Assembly (NCBI RefSeq): GCF_025960875.1
Contig: NZ_JAODLR010000004.1
Coordinates: 186,001 to 250,000 of the forward strand
Direction of reading: 5' to 3'
From: Crystallibacter permensis
Lineage (GTDB): Bacteria; Actinomycetota; Actinomycetes; Actinomycetales; Micrococcaceae
DNA: 64,000 nt
In this document: positions 7,896 to 16,595 of the stretch, piece after piece
Numbering within the stretch: the stretch's first letter is position 1
How the letters are laid out: every line of letters starts with the position of its first letter
Notes under the pieces: model-generated
The model's database searches: none
What the model was told of the DNA's origin: nothing
Seen by the model: only the letters and a program-made list of their open reading frames with translations
Program-made: the position numbers and the translations under genes

Positions 7896-9323
7896 TCAGC
7901 CGCGGGAGACGCGCACCATTTCGTCGCGCGGCACAACCTTGACGCGTTCGCGCTGGACGGCGGGAGCACCGCCGTCGTCATTCGCCGCTGCGAAATCGGC
8001 ACCGAGCTTGCGCTCATACTCATCCAGCTTCAGCCAGCCCTGCCAGGTGGTGTATTCGACGCCGCGCTCTTCGAGCAGGCTGATAATTGCGTCCTCGCCG
8101 GGGTTCTTTGCCGCAGGCAGATCAAGGCGGTCCTCCAGCAGGAAGCCGATGGTCTCCAGCGCGTCGCCCTTGGTGTGGCCGATGAGGCCGACCGGGCCGC
8201 GCTTGATCCAGCCCGTGGCGTAGATGCCTGGAACCGGGTTGCCTTCGGTGTCGATCACGCGGCCGCCCTCATTGGGGATGACGCCGCGACGTTCGTCGAA
8301 ACCGACCTCGGGCAGTTCGGAACCGAAGTAGCCGATGGCGCGGTAGACGGCCTGGACCGGGTACTCAACGATCTCGCCGGTACCTCGGACGTTGCCGGTA
8401 CCATCCAGCTCGTTGCGCTCGAATTTTATCGCGGCAACCTTGCCGGCGCCGTCGCCGGTTCCTTCGACGATTTCCACCGGGGTGTGCAGGAAATGCAGGT
8501 GCAGGCGGCGGGAGGCTCCGGAGTCCTGCTCTTCCACGAGCCAGTTGGTGAGCGTGTTGACCATGGTCTTGGTCTGGTTGTTGGAGCGGATCTGCTCGTC
8601 CGAGCCTTCGTCGAAGTCGAAGTCCTCCGGGTAGAGGACAATGTCGACGTCGCGGGAATGCGAGAGTTCGCGCAGCTCCAGCGGGGTGAACTTCACCTGC
8701 GCCGGACCACGGCGCCCGAAGACGTGGACGTCGGTAACGGGCGAGTTCTTCAGGCCCCGGTAAACGTTGTCGGGGATCTCGGTGGCCAGCAGGTCGTCGG
8801 CATGCTTGGAGAGCACACGGGCAACATCGAGGGCCACGTTGCCGTTGCCGATGACGGCGATTTCCTTGGCCTCCAGCGGCCACTCGCGGGGCACGTCCGG
8901 GTGGCCGTCGTACCAGGAAACGAAGTTCGCGGCGCCGAAGGAGCCTTCCAGCCCGACGCCGGGGATATCCAGGTCTGCGTCCTTGATGGCGCCGGTGGCG
9001 AAGATGATCGCATCGTAGAAGTCGCGGAAGTCCTTCAGCGTGAGGTCGCGCCCGTAGTTGATGTTGCCCAGGAACCGGATGTCACCGCGGTCCAGCACCT
9101 TGTGCAGCGCATTCACGATGCCCTTGATCCGGGGGTGGTCCGGTGCAACACCGTAACGGATCAGCCCGTAGGGCGCAGGGTACTGGTCGAAGAGATCGAT
9201 GCTGACTTCAAAGTCACGCTCGGCCTTGGTCAGGATGTCGGCAGCATAGACACCTGCAGGGCCGGCTCCGATGATGGCGACCCGCAACGGGCGCTGCTCC
9301 CGGTCCGTAACTGAGTTAGACAC
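7896..9323 (-). CDS. fprA: Ferredoxin-NADP reductase FprA, copy 1
   Basis: A 475-residue adrenodoxin-reductase-type flavoprotein transferring electrons between NADP(H) and ferredoxin. The FAD-binding dinucleotide motif is IIGAGPAGVYAADILTKAER near the N-terminus; PYGLIRYGVAPDHPRIKG is the family hallmark; the NADP site is VIGNGNVALDVARVLSKHAD around residue 160; and GWIKRGPVGLIGHTKGDALE near residue 370 is the late FAD-contacting segment. The GTG at 9323 (VSNSVTDREQ) has AAGGAC about seven bases upstream. It stands alone rather than in an operon. A second copy at 34304-35839 shares long, nearly identical stretches in the NADP-binding part. Confidence 0.94.
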   Translation of the reverse strand: MSNSVTDREQRPLRVAIIGAGPAGVYAADILTKAERDFEVSIDLFDQYPAPYGLIRYGVAPDHPRIKGIVNALHKVLDRGDIRFLGNINYGRDLTLKDFRDFYDAIIFATGAIKDADLDIPGVGLEGSFGAANFVSWYDGHPDVPREWPLEAKEIAVIGNGNVALDVARVLSKHADDLLATEIPDNVYRGLKNSPVTDVHVFGRRGPAQVKFTPLELRELSHSRDVDIVLYPEDFDFDEGSDEQIRSNNQTKTMVNTLTNWLVEEQDSGASRRLHLHFLHTPVEIVEGTGDGAGKVAAIKFERNELDGTGNVRGTGEIVEYPVQAVYRAIGYFGSELPEVGFDERRGVIPNEGGRVIDTEGNPVPGIYATGWIKRGPVGLIGHTKGDALETIGFLLEDRLDLPAAKNPGEDAIISLLEERGVEYTTWQGWLKLDEYERKLGADFAAANDDGGAPAVQRERVKVVPRDEMVRVSRG

Positions 9324-9480
9324 TGATCGTCCTTCTTTCGGGGGAATCCTCCTGCGCAATAAGCGCACAGTTTCCTATTCTAAATGCCGCAGTCGCCCAC
9401 GTCCTAAAACGGTGGCATTGGCCACAGGCCGTCGCCTTATGCGCGGCCGTATCCAGGCTTGAACAGTCCAGCCCGTGGCC

Positions 9481-9594
9481 TCAGCCGTCGGACCCGAGAC
9501 GATCAGGCGTGAAATGCGGAACTCCGTCGTCGGGTTCGATGGATGCGGTCAGCTCGTCAATCGGAGCGCCGGCGTACTAAGTGAGGTGGCGCGC
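9481..9594 (-). pseudogene. Decayed immunity-domain fragment 2
   Basis: Reading leftward, this stretch encodes ARHLT, an in-frame TAG, then YAGAPIDELTASIEPDDGV and PHF before a TGA at 9481. It matches the segment ARAFTHYAGAPLDELVESLQ of the intact immunity gene at 9696-11405, with the TAG where that protein has His. It lacks a start and the rest of the domain, so it is a remnant rather than a gene. Confidence 0.6.
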
Positions 9595-9599
9595 ACCGT

Positions 9600-9695
9600 C
9601 GGACGTTGGAACCGGGCGAACAACGGCCTGCCATCCGGGGCTACCAGCGATATGACCAGCTCCTGCGGTGGCACAGCCGCATACCGGGAGATGAT
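9600..9695 (-). pseudogene. Decayed immunity-domain fragment 1
   Basis: Directly after the stop of the intact immunity gene, and in the same frame, the sequence encodes RYAAVPPQELVISLVAPDGR then PLFARF. About 15 of 22 positions match YAGAPLDELVESLQAPDGSP plus LF in that gene's own N-terminal domain. No start codon is usable. Together with fragment 2 it forms a tandem pair of remnants. The rest of the gap between fprA and the immunity gene (9324-9480) shows nothing recognisable. Confidence 0.6.
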
Positions 9696-11405
9696 TCAGT
9701 CGCCTGGTTCATATGCACCGTACATTTGACCTTCCCGAAAGAGCGGAAGGCCGTAGTAACCGATGATCTCTTTCAGTGGCTGATTTCCGTACTGCATATA
9801 CACACGGTCATCATCCGGCGAGACCGCTATCTCATGCGGCAGGGGCTGCGGTACCAGGAGCAGGTCGGACAACCTTCCGGCTTCCGAAGCCCTGTGACGC
9901 CTCAACGCGGACATGGCCTGCCACAGAATGCAACGGGCGGCGTCGGCAGCACGCAGGAACGACCACTCGCCGGATTGACCGGTCACAGTGATGTCCGGCG
10001 CTCCGGGGTTGTGGGGCACATGCCACTGAATCTGCACCTCCCCGGCTTCACAACTGCTCCGGTCCCCCATGCGTTGGACCTGCACGCCGAGCAATTCCAG
10101 ATAGGGCACGACGGCGGCAACGGCTTCCGCAGGACCCATACCTTCCTCGGGTTCCGGCAGTCCGGCGGCCAGCCGGAGGAACCGGGACAGATAGGACACC
10201 ATCGGCCGCAGCGAATCCTCGCTGCCGTCGTCGTTGTCGCCGAGTTCCCAGTAGCTGCAGTCGGCGTGAAGCAGCCGGATCTGCCGTTCCAGCAAGGCTG
10301 GCAGGGACGGCGCCTGGTACGTCGGTTCATGGTCAATCCGGTCCCCGGAACTGACCAGCTGCCCCGCCTCACCCTCCGGTCCCGGGTTGGTATCAACGGC
10401 CAGGACTTCACCGTCAGAAGCGGCCGCGAACGGAATCCAGCCCGCATCGAACATTGACGGACGAAGCCTGTCATCGGAGTGGCGGTTGCGGTTGCGCGTC
10501 GCAGTACTCTGGTGCCACTTCATCAGTTCCTCGCCTCGGCCGGCCAGCTCCGATTGGGGCAGATACCAGAAATCGCCGAACAGGGGCGTCGCTTCCGGTG
10601 AACGTTCCTGGCCGTCTCCCAACGCCCGCAGGGCAACCAGTTCCTCCGGCCCGGGGCTGATCGATGTCCGGTCCAGCGGTGGAAACAGCCGTATGGCGTC
10701 GAGTCCCGATTTCGCACGGCACAGGAGGGCGTAATGCTGCGCAAGCCGTTCGCTACGCCGTGCGCCCGATGTGGGCAGGGCTTCGCCGGGATCGGGCGCC
10801 GGAAGGTAGTCCCGTGCAGCACGTACCGCTGCCGCCGCGCCGGCCGGGGATGGTGTAGGCGGTTGGGAGAGGAGCGGAAAGAGGGGGCTCCCATCCGGAG
10901 CTTGAAGGGATTCCACCAACTCATCCAGCGGGGCACCGGCATAATGGGTGAACGCCCTGGCCGCGTTCCGGAAACTGAATGCCGCCGAATAGGGCACTCC
11001 CCCGCGGCTGCCTTCGATCACCGTCGGGTATATCCCCTCCGGTGATACTGTCCGGCCGCTGAATCTTTCGTTCGCGTGGTCCTCCAGCGGCAGGGAAGGC
11101 AGCCCCTGCTGTTTCCTATAACGCTGCGACGCTATATATAGGACGCAGCGGTTCACAGTTCCCGGGTCTGGCGAGATCAAATACTGCGGCCGCCGCTCGG
11201 CATTGGACTGGAAAAGACGGTCGTAGACCACATAGTTCCTGCCGGAGCATTTGATCACCATTCGGTAGTCTTCTTCATCAAAGACCGACCAATTACCCTG
11301 GCGCACAATCGCGGGCCCGCTTCCATACCAGCGCGCCGCCGTTGCCAGTACCGTTTGGTCCAGGGCAGCAAGATCCGTGTGCGGTGGTTCCGCGCTTTTT
11401 TGCAT
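9696..11405 (-). CDS. Large composite immunity protein with central SMI1/KNR4-like domain
   Basis: A 569-residue cytoplasmic-looking protein in three parts. Residues 1-190 form a domain containing NYVVYDRLFQSN and THYAGAPLDELVESLQ, resembling N-terminal domains of actinobacterial T7SS-associated immunity proteins; I cannot name it firmly. Residues about 235-375 match the SMI1/KNR4 (SUKH) superfamily: LFGDFWYLPQSEL, then GWIPFAAASDGEVLAVDTNP, then GEAGQLVSSGDRIDHEPTY, the conserved W-P-F...G...VD..PGP...GQ order. Residues 390-569 are unassigned and end in a YMQYGNQPLKEIIGYYGLP motif. The gene is fourth in the toxin transcription unit, twelve bases after the preceding gene. SUKH proteins commonly neutralise nuclease toxins, so it probably protects against the adjacent toxin. 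The start ATG has no clear ribosome site. Confidence 0.75.
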   Translation of the reverse strand: MQKSAEPPHTDLAALDQTVLATAARWYGSGPAIVRQGNWSVFDEEDYRMVIKCSGRNYVVYDRLFQSNAERRPQYLISPDPGTVNRCVLYIASQRYRKQQGLPSLPLEDHANERFSGRTVSPEGIYPTVIEGSRGGVPYSAAFSFRNAARAFTHYAGAPLDELVESLQAPDGSPLFPLLSQPPTPSPAGAAAAVRAARDYLPAPDPGEALPTSGARRSERLAQHYALLCRAKSGLDAIRLFPPLDRTSISPGPEELVALRALGDGQERSPEATPLFGDFWYLPQSELAGRGEELMKWHQSTATRNRNRHSDDRLRPSMFDAGWIPFAAASDGEVLAVDTNPGPEGEAGQLVSSGDRIDHEPTYQAPSLPALLERQIRLLHADCSYWELGDNDDGSEDSLRPMVSYLSRFLRLAAGLPEPEEGMGPAEAVAAVVPYLELLGVQVQRMGDRSSCEAGEVQIQWHVPHNPGAPDITVTGQSGEWSFLRAADAARCILWQAMSALRRHRASEAGRLSDLLLVPQPLPHEIAVSPDDDRVYMQYGNQPLKEIIGYYGLPLFREGQMYGAYEPGD

Positions 11406-11417
11406 TACCGCAGACGC

Positions 11418-12563
11418 TTAGAGGTCGCCGTGCCGGATGACCACAGACGGGCCAGCCGGGTTGATCACCAGTTCACGGTCGGGGTTCCGGCGGATAGTAT
11501 CCAGGACCCAGGCTGCATCGACTTCGGTGAAGCGGGCAGAAGAATCGAACGCTGCCACTTCGACACCGGAGGAAAACACTGGGAGGACCGACTGCCCCTC
11601 GGGGCCGGCCAGCACCAGCGGACCGCGACCCTGGCCCGACTGGTCCTTGTTGTCTGCAAGCAGGACGCGCGCACCCTGGGCAGACAGCTCCGCCACGGCG
11701 GGCGCCGCAGACTCCGTTCCAGCCGCGGCCTTCAGACGTGGATTGACCATGCTGGCCACAGCGAACTTGATCTCCGGCCGGCCAAGAGCGCAGGACGGTC
11801 CCGCAGGGTCGAGATAGAGGTAATGGACTTCTGGCTTGCTGTCGACGAACTTCAACAGTTCTTCCCCCCGCTGCACCCAGGAGGCAGGCGCGCCCGGCCG
11901 CCCGGTACTGGCCCTGAATGCGGCCAGCGTCTCCTGCGAAGTGAAGGCAAGCACCGCTGGGACCCCATTGGCCTCGACAATCGAGATGCCCGGCCTGCCG
12001 TTCCCGGCATCGGTAATGTCAAGGAGCAGCTCCGATCCGATGACCTGCCGCAGGACGTTGACGGCCGCCTGCTGACCAGGATTGCGGCTGAACTCCTCGA
12101 TCGCTTCCCGAACGAGACGGTTATCGACGCCGGCACCCCGAGCGGGATGTTCTCCGGTCCCATTGCCCCGGGCGGCATCCTCGGGCTCCCCGAGCCCGAA
12201 ATCCGGTGCAGGCTGATCGTAGTTGAAGTACGTATCCAGGTTGTAGCGCGGGTCCGGCCAGCCGTGGGCCGAGACGTTGATGGCGGCGTTCTTCCACGAC
12301 CTGCCGTCAGTGCCTCCGGTCAACTGGTGCAGTTCGGCCGCATCATTGAACGCGGTGGTACCCGGTTGCAATTGGCCGGTGTTGGACCCGGATACCCCCT
12401 GCCGTTCCTGAGTGATCCGCATCAGGATGGCACCGGCGGACGGCTTGAGCTCGAGTACCATCCGGTCCCAGCCCGGTTCCGTGTTAACGGCCGAGAGCAT
12501 CCAAGCGGCCAAGCTCTCGACCAGCTCCTGCTGACGGACCATGATGGGCGTTCGTTCAGTCAT
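11418..12563 (-). CDS. Putative immunity protein with tandem SseB-like repeats
   Basis: A 381-residue protein. Residues 1-125 form an alpha/beta domain (ESLAAWMLSAVNTEPGWDRM, then SWKNAAINVSAHGWPDPRYN) of a kind seen in actinobacterial immunity-type genes. After a Gly/Ala linker, two units resemble SseB-family domains. One, at about residues 165-270, contains AVLAFTSQETLAAFRAS. The other, at about 280-381, contains SVLPVFSSGVEVAAFDSSAR and ends in LVINPAGPSVVIRHGDL, the typical NPxGPS close. The ATG at 12563 has GAGGAC ten bases upstream. It lies between two other putative immunity genes behind the toxin. Which toxin domain it blocks cannot be decided from sequence. Confidence 0.65.
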   Translation of the reverse strand: MTERTPIMVRQQELVESLAAWMLSAVNTEPGWDRMVLELKPSAGAILMRITQERQGVSGSNTGQLQPGTTAFNDAAELHQLTGGTDGRSWKNAAINVSAHGWPDPRYNLDTYFNYDQPAPDFGLGEPEDAARGNGTGEHPARGAGVDNRLVREAIEEFSRNPGQQAAVNVLRQVIGSELLLDITDAGNGRPGISIVEANGVPAVLAFTSQETLAAFRASTGRPGAPASWVQRGEELLKFVDSKPEVHYLYLDPAGPSCALGRPEIKFAVASMVNPRLKAAAGTESAAPAVAELSAQGARVLLADNKDQSGQGRGPLVLAGPEGQSVLPVFSSGVEVAAFDSSARFTEVDAAWVLDTIRRNPDRELVINPAGPSVVIRHGDL

Positions 12564-12608
12564 CTGTCTGTCGTCCTCGGGAAATGTGTGTCGGAACGGA
12601 TCGACGCC

Positions 12609-13133
12609 TCACAGGCTCGGATCCTCGTACGGGATGCGTTCTTCGCCGAACACAACCTGATCATCGGCTGGGTCGAGGTACGGAACGGCTTCCCCCTGAG
12701 CGTTCAGTGAATCGACCATCCAGGACGGAATGTTCTCCCGATACCGGGGAAAAATCACGAGCTCGTCCTGGATCGATTCCGTCGAAAGAGGCATGCCGAT
12801 CCCTTCCGAGATACGGTCCATCGGGTCCTGCGGGAATCGTTCGAACAATGCTTCCGCATCTCGACGCAGGCTCAGCCGGGCTTCGAACCAAGATCCTGTC
12901 CCCTTGCTGTAGCTCGCCACCTTGTCGTCATCCAGCAGCTGCGGGTCAAACTCAACTTTGTCCGTGAAGTCCGTGTTCTTCCAGCGGCCGTCTTCCCCGA
13001 GGGCTGATTCGGTCAGACTCAAAGCGGTACCGAACATGTTGATCTCAAGGCGGATTTCTGCGGCTTGGGGATACTTCGCTCTGGCAAGGGTATTAAGCCT
13101 GTCCAATTCGGCGCTGCCGATCAGCTGTGCCAA
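12609..13133 (-). CDS. Putative cognate immunity protein of the nuclease toxin
   Basis: A 174-residue soluble, acidic protein with no recognised domain. It starts within eight bases of the toxin stop, the position in which polymorphic toxin loci place the immunity gene for the C-terminal toxin domain, here the nuclease. No ATG is available. TTG at 13133 (then AQLIGSAELDRLNTL) has GAGAGG about eleven bases upstream, within the toxin's end; another TTG at 13187 would overlap the toxin. The sequence is rich in Asp/Glu in its C-terminal half (YLDPADDQVVFGEERIPYED), suiting a nucleic-acid-mimicking inhibitor. That function is inferred from position and composition only. Confidence 0.6.
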   Translation of the reverse strand: MAQLIGSAELDRLNTLARAKYPQAAEIRLEINMFGTALSLTESALGEDGRWKNTDFTDKVEFDPQLLDDDKVASYSKGTGSWFEARLSLRRDAEALFERFPQDPMDRISEGIGMPLSTESIQDELVIFPRYRENIPSWMVDSLNAQGEAVPYLDPADDQVVFGEERIPYEDPSL

Positions 13134-13140
13134 TGAAATA

Positions 13141-16074
13141 TCAGCCTCTCTTATTCCGGAAGTAAAACTTCTGCTGCTGCCCGTCAATAGTGACCTTCAG
13201 CTCGACTCTGCCAGGTACTGCAGAGGGATCACCGGAGCCGTAGACCGGCTTCACGTCCCACGTTACCGCAGGCTTTGCGGTCCCTTGCGGGACATCTTTA
13301 AGCCTGTCCCGGATCCATAGTTCGGTCTCATACCAGGTGCGCGCGTTTCCGGTGAGCTTTCTCCGCTCAACGGAGGTGAGGTCGGCCAGGCCCAGATTGC
13401 GGTTCTGGATGTTCAGCTGGGGAATGAGATTGATCTTCTCGCCCGGTCCCCCGAACATTGCGGCCAGCAAGTGGCCGCCATCGTAGTCCGTACCGCCCAG
13501 GTTTCCGACTTTCTGCTGGTTTGATTCGTGCCGCCAGTTCTCGGCCTGGTCTTTGCTGAAGTACTCAATGTCGTGAGCGTGCAGCGCCACAGGGCGGGCC
13601 CCGGCATCAGTGTGGATGACCACGTTGTCGTCAATGTGGTAACGCACCAGCGGGCGGGGATTATTCAGTTCCGGGTTCCAGCCGCCCTTCTCGCCACTCG
13701 TGGCCTCTATGTGCTGGATATTGCCGGATGAATTGGTGTAGAACTTTCCTCGCCCGGCAACCTCATAGACTGTGTTCGGCTTGAGTTCGATGTCTGCTTT
13801 AGCTACCGCGTCGAGGACAGATGCCCGGCTGGAAACCTTGAGCCCATGTTCCTGCAGGAGGTCAACAGGGTTGCTCGCGTTCGAAGCCCATGGCCTGTCA
13901 AAGGTACGAGGACCGGTTTCCTGCAGCCCTCCTCTGCGGATGGCTTCGTCTACACCGACAGGGACATCGTTGTCGTCGAGGAACCGCAGCTGGGTGCCTC
14001 CGCCGGGACGGCCGAATGCCGGCGCGATTTCCGAAACTTCAATACGGACGCCGTCGGGTAGTTCGTTGAAGTCGAAATGGTGCAGCTCCTTGCCCAATGT
14101 GTTGACCGGCAGGCTCCGCATATGCCACGGAGTACCGTCCACGGCGAGGTAAGCGCCGCCGTTGGGACCGATGCGGTCCAGCGGCACTTCGCCGATATCT
14201 CCGCGCAGGTCATCGAGCGAATCATAGGTGCGGATAGTGCCTTCCACAGCGCCCGCGTTGTCGGGATAGCTGTCCCATTCGAGCGCGCCGCTTGAGTCAT
14301 TGATCTCCCCGTAACGGTTCGCGTACTCCTGTTCGCTCAGCGGCGTGCCGTTCTCGTCGACCCCGAACTTCGGCTGCTTTTCATCCACGATGCCGGCTAG
14401 GTCGTCGCTGATGCTTTCCGGATACCGCGCTCCGTTCTCCAAGCTTCGGCCTTGGAGATCAGCGTCGCCACGGGACAGCCCGTAGCTTTCATGCCGGGCC
14501 GGGTCGCTGATGACGTCCGGCTGTCCGGTTCCGCGCTCGGGAGCTTCAGGGTGGCGAAAACGATCATTGATACGTTGACCGTCGACGTCGAACGCGTTCC
14601 GGCTGGAAGGCACTGCCCCCCGCGTCGCAGGAGAGCCGGATGGCTGAGGGCTATCGTGGCTGGCCGGGCCGGAAGGACGCGCCGTGGTGTCACCGCTGGT
14701 TCCGCGGGCTGGTGCCGTCTCCGGAATGGTTCCGCGGGTGGGGCTAGCGGGGCCTTCGGCATCGAAGCGGTTGATCAGGTTGTCGATGCGCGTGCTAACC
14801 GGGCCCGGACCGTTGCCGGTGGGAACCCCGGCGTAGGCCGGACGCGGACCGGAAAGTGAGGTGCCGACGTCGTTAATGAAGTTGTCCACGCGGACGGCGG
14901 CAGGTGCCACCCGCCCGAGGGTGACACGGGCGGTATCCGTGGCGAAGTTGACCGTGTTGATCTTCAGCGCGCTGCCCAGGTCGATGACCCGGCCGGTGTA
15001 GCCGGCGATCTTTGTCAGTCCGGTGGCGTTCACGACGCTGGCCACGCGGCTGCCGGTGCTGCCGACCCGGGTCACGGCCGAGGCCACGGACCCCGTCTTG
15101 GCCACGGCGCCGCCGCCGGCCGTGAGCAGGATGGAAGCCAGATCGAAAGCAGACGCGCCGGCAGCATAGGCAGGATCGCGCTTCCAGTCATCCCAATGAA
15201 CGGCGGCCTTGCCCACGGCCACCAGCCGCTCCGCCGACTGGTCCACGATGTGTTTGTTTCCGGTGGCGCGCAGGGCGACCTGGGCAACCGGGCTGGCAAC
15301 AATGGCCACGTCCAGTGCCAGCGTGCCAATGCCCTTCCACGTCGCGGAGAAGGTCTCCATGTCCGTGAAGTTCACCATGTTCCACAGACCGGTCACCGTA
15401 CCGGTAATGCCGCTCCAGACACCCTTGCCGAAGGACACCACGCCGTCGAGCGCGTCGCGGTACCAGGGCTTGTCCCACTCGGTGGGCTGGCCCCAGGGAA
15501 TGTTCCCTTCCGCCGCCGCGGCGTCGAGTTGGTCAGCGGTATACCCGTAGGCGACCTGGTTGGCTCCCGGCCCATCCTGCGTTGTTACGACATACGATGG
15601 CCCATCGAAGAGACCGGAGATCGCCGTCGCGCACGTGCGTTCCGCCTCCATATGTTCGGCCAGCAACGCGTCGGCGGACTTGAGGATGTTGTTGTCGTCA
15701 TTGACCAGGTCCTGGTCCTCACGCCAGTCATCGCCGCCGTCGTCGATCCGGGACTGCACCGCGAGCCAGTCGGCGTAGAGGGCGTTGAAGCGCCGCTTGG
15801 CTTCCCTGGCCCACTCGGCGAAGGTGTCGATGGCAGCCGTGACGGCGTTCGCGTCCTCCAGGACAACGTCCGCCTCGGAGGCCACCTTGTTGAAGGCAGT
15901 GTGGACCTGCCAGTCCCCCGGGCCCTTGTACGCGGTGGACATGCCGGCCCACAGCGTGTGCGATTCCTCGGCCGCCGACTGAATGCCTTCTGCCTTGGTC
16001 CGCAGCTTGCCGGCGTGCTGTTCCAGCACATCGCCGTCCGGCAACGGCGGAAACTCAGAGGGATTCCAGCCCAT
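13141..16074 (-). CDS. T7SS polymorphic toxin with TNT-like and DNA/RNA nuclease domains
   Basis: A 977-residue effector. Residues 1-120 are a helical WXG100/T7SS-signal region (GWNPSEFPPLPDGDVLEQHA). Residues 190-350 are Gly/Ala-rich pre-toxin sequence, and 420-500 a Pro/Ser/Thr linker. Residues about 565-710 resemble the tuberculosis necrotizing toxin NAD+ glycohydrolase: LDRIGPNGGAYLAVDGTPW, HHFDF and EIAPAFGRPGGGTQLRF. The Arg-x7-Tyr spacing, a following His and the Gln after GGGT match the residues reported as essential in M. tuberculosis TNT. Residues about 765-977 match the DNA/RNA non-specific endonuclease family: GKFYTNSSGNIQHIEA, then DYDGGHLLAAMFGG and INLIPQLNIQNRN, with the catalytic His in D-G-G-H. 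The start at 16074 has GAGG nine bases upstream. Immunity genes follow. Two effector domains in one chain is unusual. Confidence 0.85.
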   Translation of the reverse strand: MGWNPSEFPPLPDGDVLEQHAGKLRTKAEGIQSAAEESHTLWAGMSTAYKGPGDWQVHTAFNKVASEADVVLEDANAVTAAIDTFAEWAREAKRRFNALYADWLAVQSRIDDGGDDWREDQDLVNDDNNILKSADALLAEHMEAERTCATAISGLFDGPSYVVTTQDGPGANQVAYGYTADQLDAAAAEGNIPWGQPTEWDKPWYRDALDGVVSFGKGVWSGITGTVTGLWNMVNFTDMETFSATWKGIGTLALDVAIVASPVAQVALRATGNKHIVDQSAERLVAVGKAAVHWDDWKRDPAYAAGASAFDLASILLTAGGGAVAKTGSVASAVTRVGSTGSRVASVVNATGLTKIAGYTGRVIDLGSALKINTVNFATDTARVTLGRVAPAAVRVDNFINDVGTSLSGPRPAYAGVPTGNGPGPVSTRIDNLINRFDAEGPASPTRGTIPETAPARGTSGDTTARPSGPASHDSPQPSGSPATRGAVPSSRNAFDVDGQRINDRFRHPEAPERGTGQPDVISDPARHESYGLSRGDADLQGRSLENGARYPESISDDLAGIVDEKQPKFGVDENGTPLSEQEYANRYGEINDSSGALEWDSYPDNAGAVEGTIRTYDSLDDLRGDIGEVPLDRIGPNGGAYLAVDGTPWHMRSLPVNTLGKELHHFDFNELPDGVRIEVSEIAPAFGRPGGGTQLRFLDDNDVPVGVDEAIRRGGLQETGPRTFDRPWASNASNPVDLLQEHGLKVSSRASVLDAVAKADIELKPNTVYEVAGRGKFYTNSSGNIQHIEATSGEKGGWNPELNNPRPLVRYHIDDNVVIHTDAGARPVALHAHDIEYFSKDQAENWRHESNQQKVGNLGGTDYDGGHLLAAMFGGPGEKINLIPQLNIQNRNLGLADLTSVERRKLTGNARTWYETELWIRDRLKDVPQGTAKPAVTWDVKPVYGSGDPSAVPGRVELKVTIDGQQQKFYFRNKRG

Positions 16075-16139
16075 GGTTCAATACCTCATGTGTGCGAGTG
16101 AGTGAATGAGTGAATGTGCGGCGGCGGTGCAAAAGTCGT

Positions 16140-16520
16140 TCAGACCGCTTGGGGAACCGGTCCGTTCCGGTGCGGCGCAGGCGCGGGCTCGGGTATGTAT
16201 TCGTCGTTGGCAGTGTCCTGGGCCGCCCGGACGTTCTGTTCCATCGTCTGGTCACCGGTGATGATGGCGTTGACCGCGGTAGATGTGGAGTTGAGGGCCT
16301 GGACACTGCGGCCCTGGACCTGCGTCATGGCTGCTTGCAGCTTCTCTTCGGACAATCCGACCAGCGCCTCGCCGATGATCTGCGACTTCGAGGCTTCCAT
16401 GATGGAACTCACTTCCGCGCCGAACTCCACAAACAGGTCCGCGTACTTCTCCGTCTGCGTCTGCACTTTGCCGATGATGGATTGGATTGTCGCCGATTCA
16501 ATGTCCCAGTCCGCTGCCAT
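16140..16520 (-). CDS. Small helical T7SS-associated protein (DUF6507-like)
   Basis: A 126-residue, mostly helical protein (WDIESATIQSIIGKVQTQTE at the start) ending in a disordered Pro-rich tail (EPAPAPHRNGPVPQAV). It has no signal peptide or membrane segment. It resembles the DUF6507-type small proteins found in actinobacterial type VII loci, probably an export partner or chaperone for the large toxin encoded immediately downstream. GGAGGAAAG lies directly before the ATG. It is third in a leftward row of three small genes. The assignment rests on size, helicity and context. Confidence 0.75.
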   Translation of the reverse strand: MAADWDIESATIQSIIGKVQTQTEKYADLFVEFGAEVSSIMEASKSQIIGEALVGLSEEKLQAAMTQVQGRSVQALNSTSTAVNAIITGDQTMEQNVRAAQDTANDEYIPEPAPAPHRNGPVPQAV

Positions 16521-16595
16521 CTTTCCTCCATGCCTGGCGTGCCTGATCCGTACGAAATGCAGCGCCGGGGTTTCGGCGCTGCCCTATCCGGCTGG

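Noticed and set aside
9475-9729. Plus-strand frame over the immunity remnants
   Set aside because: The meaningful similarity is on the opposite strand; this frame has no family features.
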